Below, piece by piece: positions 1 through 4,063 of a stretch of DNA of 5,396 nt (its first letter is position 1; each line of letters opens with the position of its first letter). The notes under the pieces were generated by a model. It was given only the letters and a program-made list of their open reading frames with translations, did no database searches and was not told the origin of the DNA. The position numbers and the translations under genes are program-made. Origin of the DNA: Chloroflexota bacterium (lineage in GTDB: Bacteria; Chloroflexota; Dehalococcoidia; Lucifugimonadales; JADFKI01); NCBI GenBank assembly GCA_022565015.1, contig JADFKI010000246.1, forward strand, positions 1 through 5,396, written 5' to 3'.

Positions 1-334
1 CCGAAACCTTGCCGTTGCCCAGAGACGCGTACGCCGTTTCGACAGTCAATCTGGTCTCGGGAGATAGCGTCAGACGAGAGATGATGCTTCGGGCGGCCTG
101 ACTCGCCTTGTCCAGGGCCTCCGCGTCTTCGTAATCCAGGCCTCGAAGCGCATCTTCCAGCACCGACGTTCGTGCCGACACCATGGCCTTGAATACGCTG
201 GTTGCGACGATAAAGCCCCCGGGGACCGGCAGTCCCGCCGACGTCATCCTTGCCAGGTTCGCACCCTTCGCCCCCGAGAGAGCAAGGGCTTGCGCTTCCG
301 GTTCTTGGAGACCCACGACATCCGAGCTTGCCAT
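1..334 (-). CDS. PEP synthase / pyruvate phosphate dikinase-like protein, N-terminal fragment
   Basis: Reading leftward from ATG at 334-332 gives 111 codons with no stop before the window edge. The protein starts MASSDVVGLQ and contains GAKGANLARM (residues 21-30) followed by AGLPVPGGFIV (33-43). These match the start of the PPDK N-terminal ATP-grasp domain (G-K-G/N-A-N/S-L, then G-hydrophobic-P-V-P-x-G-F); K23 corresponds to the conserved N-terminal lysine. The fragment ends ...GNGKVS, just before the VRSSA-type motif expected next in this family. The family interconverts pyruvate and PEP through a phosphohistidine intermediate in the cytosol, with a full length of about 750-900 residues, so most of the gene is missing here. 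A purine-rich GGAGAGAGG sequence precedes the start. Rifampin phosphotransferases share this domain, and the fragment cannot exclude one. The gene follows the ribokinase on the same strand but is separated by 120 bases and a probable terminator, so it likely has its own promoter. Confidence 0.85.
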   Translation of the reverse strand, partial: MASSDVVGLQEPEAQALALSGAKGANLARMTSAGLPVPGGFIVATSVFKAMVSARTSVLEDALRGLDYEDAEALDKASQAARSIISRLTLSPETRLTVETAYASLGNGKVS

Positions 335-447
335 ATTCCGCCTCTCTCCAACATTTTCTACTGCTGTATTGTCTGAATCAGTTTTCCAACTACCACGGAA
401 CTGTGTACTACAGTCGTCTCAGTGGTGACCCGGAAGGGATTAAAGCT
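335..447 (-). promoter_or_regulatory. Probable promoter/leader region of the PEP synthase-like gene
   Basis: This gap lies between the ribokinase terminator and the PEP synthase-like start and must carry the promoter if the ribokinase transcript ends at 448. I do not see a convincing -35/-10 pair. It contains an inverted repeat ACTGT-N5-ACAGT (400-414) and a small dyad CTGAaTCAG (373-381), either of which could be an operator. The ribosome binding site GGAGAGAGG lies just upstream of the ATG. The regulatory role is inferred from position only. Confidence 0.35.
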
Positions 448-466
448 AAAAAACTCAGGACCTGAG
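448..466 (-). terminator. Short Rho-independent-like terminator overlapping the ribokinase stop codon
   Basis: Read on the minus strand the sequence is CTCAGGTCCTGAG followed directly by TTTTTT. The arms CTCAG and CTGAG give a 5-bp stem with a 3-base loop, and six T residues follow. The TGA stop of the ribokinase (457-455) lies within the 3' arm. The stem is short and only partly G/C, so termination may be incomplete; the run of T immediately after the stem is the main support. Confidence 0.45.
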
Positions 467-1399
467 CAGGTTGTCTACCTCTTTGCGATGGGGCATGGCT
501 TCCTGTGCCCCGGACTTAGTCACGGCCAGTGCGCCGGCGGCAGCCCCGAAACGTACCGCGTCTGCCAGGCCCACGCCTTCCGACAGCGCAACGGTCAGCG
601 CCGCGCCGAAGGCGTCACCCGCGGCTACCGTGTCCCGTACCTCGAGCTCGAACGCAGGCACGTAGCCCTGTTCGTTCTTAGAGGCGTAATAGACTCCATC
701 CCGTCCCATCTTCACCACGGCGGCCCCGACGCCTCTTTCCAGCAACGCCCTCGCTGCCAACTTCGCGCTGTCGGGCCCCGTCACCGCCACGCCCGTGAGA
801 GATTCCGCCTCGCTCTGGTTGGGCGTGATCACATCGATCAGCGAATACGCGTCGTGCGGCAGCTCTGCGGCCGGCGCCGGGTCCATCACGACGCGCACGC
901 CCCTGGAGCGGGCATATCTTGCCGCCTCGAGCGACACGTCGACCGGCACCTCCAGCTGAAGCATGAGCGCGTCCGCCCCCTCGAGCACTCTTTTCATCGC
1001 CTCTATCTGCTCCGCGCCGCACGCCATATTTGCACCATGCACGGCGATGATGCGGTTCTCGCCGGACTCCTCGATCAGGATCATCGCTATGCCGGACGAG
1101 TTTGCCGTGTCCAGGGCGACGCCGCTCTCATCGACACCCTCGGAGCGCAGGTTCTCCAGCAGAATGGGACCGAATGCGTCGTAGCCGACCCTGCCGACCA
1201 TTCGCACGTCGGCGCCTAGCCTGGCCGCCGCCACCGCCTGATTTGCTCCCTTCCCTCCCGGAGTGGTGTGGAAGGCATCGCCGAACACCGTCTCGCCGCC
1301 GGCCGGCATGCGGGCCGCCCTGGCGACGAGGTCCATATTTATGCCGCCAAGGACGACAATGGTTGGTCTCTTAGGAATAGTGCTAAACGGAAAACCCAC
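455..1399 (-). CDS. rbsK: Ribokinase (PfkB-family carbohydrate kinase)
   Basis: A 314-residue protein from a GTG start, close to the usual ribokinase length. It is expected to phosphorylate D-ribose to ribose 5-phosphate with ATP in the cytosol. Visible motifs in order: VVLGGINMDLV (15-25), the first strand with the sugar-binding N/D; the PfkB signature GGKGANQAVAAARLG (48-62); QLEVPV (148-153); PNQSEAE (193-199); and the second signature DTVAAGDAFGAAL (256-268) with catalytic base D262. The C-terminal GALAVTKSGAQEAMP resembles the RbsK tail closely, favouring ribokinase over fructokinase or adenosine kinase, although substrate cannot be proven from sequence. Start choice: the open frame runs upstream to 1537 but there overlaps the HAD gene in another frame and reads as low-complexity Arg/Gly-rich sequence. 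The GTG at 1399 shares its G with the HAD stop (TAGTG) and puts the core eight residues later than a minimal homologue. Translational coupling to the HAD gene is likely. Confidence 0.9.
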   Translation of the reverse strand: MGFPFSTIPKRPTIVVLGGINMDLVARAARMPAGGETVFGDAFHTTPGGKGANQAVAAARLGADVRMVGRVGYDAFGPILLENLRSEGVDESGVALDTANSSGIAMILIEESGENRIIAVHGANMACGAEQIEAMKRVLEGADALMLQLEVPVDVSLEAARYARSRGVRVVMDPAPAAELPHDAYSLIDVITPNQSEAESLTGVAVTGPDSAKLAARALLERGVGAAVVKMGRDGVYYASKNEQGYVPAFELEVRDTVAAGDAFGAALTVALSEGVGLADAVRFGAAAGALAVTKSGAQEAMPHRKEVDNLLRS

Positions 1400-2208
1400 T
1401 AGCCGATTAGACCGTCTGCGAGGAGCTCTTCCAGGACCTGCGCAGCGCCGTCGTTTTCGATGCTGGGAGCTACCCGGTCGGCCACGTCCAGCACCTCCGG
1501 GACCGCACCCGCGATCGCAACGCCGAGCCCCGCCCACCGGAGCATATCCACGTCGTTGTAGCCGTTTCCGAAGGCAACGGTCTCGCTCTGCTCAATGCCA
1601 AAGTACCCGCACAGCCACTCCAGGGCCTTGTCCTTGCCGCTGGCGGGATGCAGGATTTCGCAGAACTGGGACAGCGAGCGAGTGATGTGTAACCGAGAGT
1701 CGAACCGCTCCTTAAGGCTGCTTTCCAGACGCTCTATATCACCGTCCTCGCCGACGACAACAAGTCTGGTCAGCTCCTCGGCAGCGATCTCTCTGAGGTC
1801 GTGAACGACGTTGACCTTCACGCCGTTGCGTTTGCCGTAGCCCAGCGACCACGGCGTGTGGTGGTCCACGTATACCTCGTGCCCGAGGTACGCCATCACC
1901 TGCATTTTCCACTCGTCCAGCGCATCGAAGGCGTCCAACGCCATCGCCGCAGTCAGCGGGCGGTGCCAGAGCACCTCTCCGGTAACGGGGTCGGCTATGT
2001 GTGCGCCCTGAAATGAAGCGATCGGCGTACGAATTTCAAGGTCGGCGCTCGATTGCACCGCGGAGCTAAAAATTCGTCCCGTGGCGAGAGTTACGTCGGC
2101 TCCGGCCTCTCGAACGCCGTCGATGGCACGACGCGTCCTATCCGAAAGCGGGTACTCGTTGCTTCGGATGGTCCCGTCAATATCGAGGGCAACCAGTCTA
2201 TATCCCAT
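1399..2208 (-). CDS. Cof-type HAD-IIB family phosphatase
   Basis: A complete 269-residue cytosolic protein of the haloacid dehalogenase superfamily, subclass IIB, whose members dephosphorylate sugar phosphates and other small phosphoesters. Motif I is ALDIDGTI, with nucleophile D9 and acid/base D11. Motif II is LATGR with T43. The C2-type cap lies between roughly residues 80 and 185. Motif III is SGKDKAL with K192, and motif IV is FGNGYNDVDML (213-223). In motif IV the first acidic position of the common GDxxND is N215, while D219 is kept. Some family members vary here, so this does not by itself mean an inactive enzyme. The ATG at 2208-2206 is preceded by AGGATAGGGATGG, a plausible ribosome binding site. 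It is the first gene of a two-gene unit with the ribokinase, with which it overlaps by one base. That suggests a shared role in phosphorylated-sugar metabolism, for example clearing excess sugar phosphate, but the substrate is unknown. Confidence 0.9.
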   Translation of the reverse strand: MGYRLVALDIDGTIRSNEYPLSDRTRRAIDGVREAGADVTLATGRIFSSAVQSSADLEIRTPIASFQGAHIADPVTGEVLWHRPLTAAMALDAFDALDEWKMQVMAYLGHEVYVDHHTPWSLGYGKRNGVKVNVVHDLREIAAEELTRLVVVGEDGDIERLESSLKERFDSRLHITRSLSQFCEILHPASGKDKALEWLCGYFGIEQSETVAFGNGYNDVDMLRWAGLGVAIAGAVPEVLDVADRVAPSIENDGAAQVLEELLADGLIG

Positions 2209-2280
2209 CCATCCCTATCCTAAAATGCGAGCCGTGTTAGAATTTTCAACAGCGTTCCTCAAGAAGCATAGAAGAAGCAA
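2209..2280. promoter_or_regulatory. Divergent intergenic region between the HAD/rbsK unit and the rightward genes
   Basis: These 72 bases separate the leftward HAD start from the rightward small ORF at 2281 and should hold promoters for at least the leftward unit. A TAGAAT hexamer (2238-2243, plus strand) is a fair -10 match, but I find no good -35 at 16-18 bases upstream. On the minus strand, AGGATAGGGATGG next to the HAD start is its likely ribosome binding site. The promoter role is inferred from gene layout. Confidence 0.3.
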
Positions 2281-2373
2281 ATGAGAAGAATTCCTCCACG
2301 CCTCATATGGTGGCTGATTATAATGCCTATCGGCCTGTTCGTGCTATTCCTGGCCCTTAAAGACGGCTCGTGA
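2281..2373 (+). CDS. Possible 30-residue single-pass membrane microprotein
   Basis: An ATG-to-TGA frame encodes a peptide starting MRRIPPRLIWWL and ending FLALKDGS. It has a basic N-terminus (three Arg in the first seven residues), an uninterrupted hydrophobic stretch from about residue 8 to 26 (Leu, Ile, Trp, Met, Gly, Phe, Val), and a short polar tail. This is the layout of a single transmembrane segment with the N-terminus inside. A weak purine-rich AGAAGAAG lies just upstream of the ATG. It starts 72 bases from the divergent HAD gene and ends 40 bases before the Nudix start, so it could be the first gene of a unit with the Nudix hydrolase. I do not recognise a family and assign no function. 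A frame this short can arise by chance; the membrane-like composition, position and start context are the only support. Confidence 0.4.
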   Translation: MRRIPPRLIWWLIIMPIGLFVLFLALKDGS

Positions 2374-2413
2374 ATCCATCTTACCGAAAATCACCCAGTA
2401 TGGCTGTTTGCTG

Positions 2414-2875
2414 ATGCAGGAGAATTGGCCCCGACCCATCGCGATATGCGTCGTGCGTCGCGACAATAAGATATTCGTCGCCGAGGGCTTCGACTCGGTC
2501 AAGAACGAGACGTTTTACCGGCCGCTGGGCGGTACGATCGAGTTCGGGGAGTACGGCCGCGACACAGTGGTGCGTGAGCTCATGGAGGAGGTGGGCGAGC
2601 CGTTGACCAACGTCCGCTTCCTCGGCACGAGCGAAAACATATTCACGCTTCTCGGCAGACCCGGCCACGAGATCGTACTGATATATGAAGGCGATTTCGT
2701 AAACGGGGTGATCTACGACACGCCGAGCGTCGAGGCCCGCGAGGGGGACGCCGTGTTCATCGCCAGGTGGATGCAGCTGTCGGACTTCGTTGACGGCAGG
2801 TTCCCCCTATATCCAGACGGCCTGCTGGGGATGCTGACGCCCCCATTCCCTCGACATACTCAGGACAGGCTCTAG
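2414..2875 (+). CDS. Nudix hydrolase
   Basis: A complete 153-residue protein with one Nudix domain. Nudix enzymes hydrolyse nucleoside diphosphates linked to another group, using a divalent metal in the cytosol. The Nudix box spans residues 40-62: G40, five residues, E46, seven residues, then R54-E55-L-M-E58-E59-V-G61. The metal-binding glutamates E55, E58 and E59 are all present. Position 62, usually hydrophobic, is Glu. The preceding YRPLGGTIEFGE and the following ENIFT and GRPGHEIV are typical of a group of small single-domain Nudix proteins of unknown substrate. I chose ATG at 2414; an in-frame TTG at 2408 would add two residues. Neither start has a clear ribosome binding site. A four-codon frame beginning at 2400 ends in a TGA that overlaps the chosen ATG (TGATG), which might allow reinitiation. 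The stop codon TAG lies in the conserved left end of a palindromic repeat, so the last residues may have been altered by the insertion of that element. Confidence 0.88.
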   Translation: MQENWPRPIAICVVRRDNKIFVAEGFDSVKNETFYRPLGGTIEFGEYGRDTVVRELMEEVGEPLTNVRFLGTSENIFTLLGRPGHEIVLIYEGDFVNGVIYDTPSVEAREGDAVFIARWMQLSDFVDGRFPLYPDGLLGMLTPPFPRHTQDRL

Positions 2876-2991
2876 CCTTCCCCTCCGACTCCCGGATATG
2901 AATATCTTCGGAGTCTCCGATTCCTTCGTATGAACCAGATCGGAGTCCGTCCCCACGGACCGATTCTTCGGACCGTGAACGGGGGAAGGGA
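2873..2991. repeat. Palindromic element, copy 1 (long form)
   Basis: The element begins TAGCCTTCCCC and ends CCGTGAA-C-GGGGGAAGGGA. The outer arms CCTTCCCC (2876-2883) and GGGGAAGG (2982-2989) pair perfectly over 8 bp. The interior can form three more hairpins: GACTCC/GGAGTC (2887-2892 with 2910-2915), CTCCGAT/ATCGGAG (2915-2921 with 2939-2945, sharing one base with the first hairpin) and GTCCGT-CCCC-ACGGAC (2945-2960, sharing one base with the second). It is the longest of three copies and carries about 45 bases absent from copy 2. No transposase is present, so if mobile it would depend on help from elsewhere. Its base pairing could also give RNA stabilisation or termination downstream of the Nudix gene, although no T-run follows. 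Confidence 0.8.
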
Positions 2992-3000
2992 CATACACGC

Positions 3001-3018
3001 TTGCACTATATCGTGCAA
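3001..3018. promoter_or_regulatory. Operator-like 18-bp near-palindrome upstream of the GNAT gene
   Basis: TTGCACTATATCGTGCAA is an inverted repeat with 6-bp perfect arms (TTGCAC/GTGCAA) and an almost symmetrical centre, giving 16 of 18 symmetric positions. It lies about 40 bases upstream of a TATAAT hexamer and 100 bases before the GNAT start. Dyads of this size are typical binding sites of dimeric repressors. The corresponding position in repeat copy 2 does not keep the dyad. No regulator gene is present in the window. Confidence 0.4.
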
Positions 3019-3059
3019 AAGGAAAAGAGCTAACCAGTGCGTGAAGCATTCACTTAATC

Positions 3060-3065
3060 TATAAT
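3060..3065 (+). promoter_or_regulatory. Candidate -10 box for the GNAT gene
   Basis: A perfect TATAAT lies 53 bases upstream of the GNAT ATG, in the intergenic region between the Nudix gene and GNAT. I see no good TTGACA-like -35 at the standard 16-18-base distance, so the assignment rests on the -10 match and position. The matching position after repeat copy 2 has lost the hexamer. Confidence 0.4.
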
Positions 3066-3118
3066 CGGAACTACTCAAGTCTGAAGCTTTCTATTCCCCA
3101 CGAAGATTGGAGGAAGCA

Positions 3119-3703
3119 ATGACGACACCTTCGATTAATACGGTGACGCCGTCAGAAGTAGAGAGGGCTATCGATGTAATTGTGCTTGCATTTGGCGCGG
3201 ACCCACTTTTTCGGTACGTATATCCCGAAGCAGGACAATACCTCAAGTATTCTCCAGACGTAGTCAGGGCGTTTTGCGGCGGTGCTTTCGAGCACGGTAC
3301 TGCCTTTTATGTTCAAGATTTCCTTGGCGCGGCACTGTGGCTTCCACCAGACGTACATCCCGACGAAGATGCAATGGGCGAGCTACTTCAGAGGACTATC
3401 CCCGAGCAAAACCAGGAAGACTTTTTTGCTCTTTTCGAGCAGATGGGCAGCTATCATCCAGACGAGCCACACTGGTATCTGCCTCTAATTGGCGTAGACC
3501 CCGCTCAGCAGAATAAGGGGTACGGCTCGGAGTTATTAAAGCACTCTCTGGTCGAATGCGACCTCGGAAACAAACTCGCATATCTAGAGTCCACGAATCC
3601 GAGAAATATACCGCTGTACGAGCGGCACGGCTTCGAGGTGCTCGGCACACTGCAGGTCGGTACTTCCCCGCCTGTCTCTCCAATGCTGCGGAAGCCGCGA
3701 TAG
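3119..3703 (+). CDS. GNAT-family N-acetyltransferase
   Basis: A complete 194-residue protein. GNAT enzymes move an acetyl group from acetyl-CoA to an amine on a small molecule or protein; the substrate here is unknown. The acetyl-CoA-binding motif A is GVDPAQQNKGYGSELL (125-140), with Q131-x-x-G134-x-G136 in the family pattern. Motif B is clear in YLESTNPRNIPLYERHGFEVLG (155-176), described here by its ends YLEST and ERHGFEVLG. The N-terminal half (AFGADPLFRYVYP, then ALWLPPDVHPDE) is typical of a widespread group of about 200-residue GNATs. ATG at 3119 is chosen because GGAGG (3109-3113) sits five bases upstream; the earlier in-frame TTG at 3107 overlaps that ribosome binding site. Base composition differs from the neighbours: positions 3181-3240 have 30 of 60 G/C and 3421-3480 have 29 of 60, against 42 of 60 at 541-600 in the ribokinase. 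With flanking repeats on both sides, acquisition as a unit is possible. Confidence 0.88.
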   Translation: MTTPSINTVTPSEVERAIDVIVLAFGADPLFRYVYPEAGQYLKYSPDVVRAFCGGAFEHGTAFYVQDFLGAALWLPPDVHPDEDAMGELLQRTIPEQNQEDFFALFEQMGSYHPDEPHWYLPLIGVDPAQQNKGYGSELLKHSLVECDLGNKLAYLESTNPRNIPLYERHGFEVLGTLQVGTSPPVSPMLRKPR

Positions 3704-3779
3704 GGGTTATCGAATCGATTACGCAGCAGGGTAGAAGGGCAGGTTTCGGTGGCCTGATTGGGACGCTGAACGCCAATCC

Positions 3780-3852
3780 TAGCCTTCCCCTCCGACTCCT
3801 TAATCGGGATATCTTCGGAGTCCGACCAGTCGGACCGTGAAGGGGGAAGGGA
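3780..3852. repeat. Palindromic element, copy 2 (medium form)
   Basis: The first 20 bases are identical to the left end of copy 1. ATATCTTCGGAGTC (3809-3822) and TCGGACCGTGAA (3830-3841) are also identical to copy 1. The outer arms CCTTCCCC (3783-3790) and GGGGAAGG (3843-3850) pair over 8 bp. Inside are GACTCC/GGAGTC (3794-3799 with 3817-3822) and a tight dyad GTCCGAC-CA-GTCGGAC (3820-3835), which overlap by three bases and so compete. It lacks the two middle hairpins of copy 1. Confidence 0.8.
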
Positions 3853-3960
3853 CTACATGCTTGTTCTTTACCCTGCCCGCGGTGAAGAGTTGGCAGAGGC
3901 GTGAAGCCGCTAACGTGATCTTAAGTCGCTACTATTCAAACCCGACACTTTACCTATCCA
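3853..3960. repeat. Right-hand extension of repeat copy 2 (matches 2992-3099)
   Basis: This is the diverged partner of the stretch after copy 1, recognised by the identical GCTTG and GCGTGAAGC words at the same 40-base spacing and by a gapped match through ACTATTCAA and CTTTACCTATCC. Unlike copy 1 it has neither the TATAAT box nor the TTGCAC/GTGCAA dyad, and no gene follows it on the plus strand. It could be a relic of a promoter region duplicated together with the element. Confidence 0.5.
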
Positions 3961-3980
3961 GCGGCATCGGACCCCCATCC

Positions 3981-4013
3981 TAGCCTTCCCCCGTGAAGCG
4001 GGAAGGGATTTTT
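3981..4013 (+). terminator. Palindromic element, copy 3 (minimal form), terminator-like
   Basis: This shortest copy has the same ends as copies 1 and 2 (TAGCCTTCCCC and CCGTGAAG-C-GGGAAGGGA) with no interior insert. CCTTCCC (3984-3990) pairs with GGGAAGG (4000-4006) over 7 bp around a 9-base loop, followed by GATTTTT. That is the layout of a Rho-independent terminator for rightward transcripts and would suit the GNAT gene, although it lies about 280 bases downstream. On the minus strand no T-run follows, so it is a poorer terminator for the MR/MLE gene, which ends at 4064. Confidence 0.6.
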
Positions 4014-4063
4014 GCTCTCTCCCATGCCTGCGTTGCAAAGGCAGAAATCAGGTCTACGAAGAC

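Larger units (their letters stand above)
2992..3099. repeat. Right-hand extension of repeat copy 1 (matches 3853-3960)
   Basis: After the palindrome, this stretch aligns colinearly with the sequence after copy 2. GCTTG (2999-3003 and 3859-3863) and GCGTGAAGC (3039-3047 and 3899-3907) are identical and 40 bases apart in both copies. Matching words such as ATCT, TCG, ACTA/ACTACT, TCAA, CTTT and TATTCC/TATCC follow in the same order. Between GCTTG and GCGTGAAGC I count 17 identities in 35 ungapped positions, so the copies have diverged. Together with the palindromes, this makes imperfect direct repeats of about 227 and 181 bases around the GNAT gene. Confidence 0.55.
3704..4063. other. 360-base intergenic region between convergent GNAT and MR/MLE genes
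   Basis: I find no credible gene here. It holds 75 bases of unassigned sequence, repeat copy 2 with its diverged right extension (3780-3960), then the minimal third copy acting as a terminator-like hairpin (3981-4013), and about 50 bases before the MR/MLE stop. Short open frames that cross it on the plus strand run through the repeats and lack ribosome binding sites. Since the genes on both sides point toward it, it needs no promoter, and its contents are best read as repeats plus transcription end signals. Confidence 0.6.

Noticed and set aside
422..1219. 265-codon open frame on the plus strand opposite the ribokinase
   Set aside because: It is a shadow of the high-G+C ribokinase gene; its product is rich in His and Arg, has no recognisable motif, and it crosses the terminator region.
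1400..1537. N-terminal extension of the ribokinase frame upstream of 1399
   Set aside because: It overlaps the HAD gene in another frame and encodes Arg/Gly-rich low-complexity sequence unlike any ribokinase N-terminus; the real core begins shortly after 1399.
3107..3118. TTG start for GNAT giving four extra residues
   Set aside because: This TTG overlaps the GGAGG ribosome binding site that serves the ATG at 3119.
2992..3118. Insertion sequence or transposase remnant between the Nudix and GNAT genes
   Set aside because: No frame with transposase motifs is visible; only non-coding repeat sequence is found.
3396..3776. Minus-strand open frame opposite GNAT
   Set aside because: The plus-strand GNAT has a strong ribosome binding site and both acetyl-CoA motifs; the antisense frame has none.
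2873..4013. CRISPR array
   Set aside because: There are only three copies of unequal length, unevenly spaced, with a whole gene between two of them and no cas genes.
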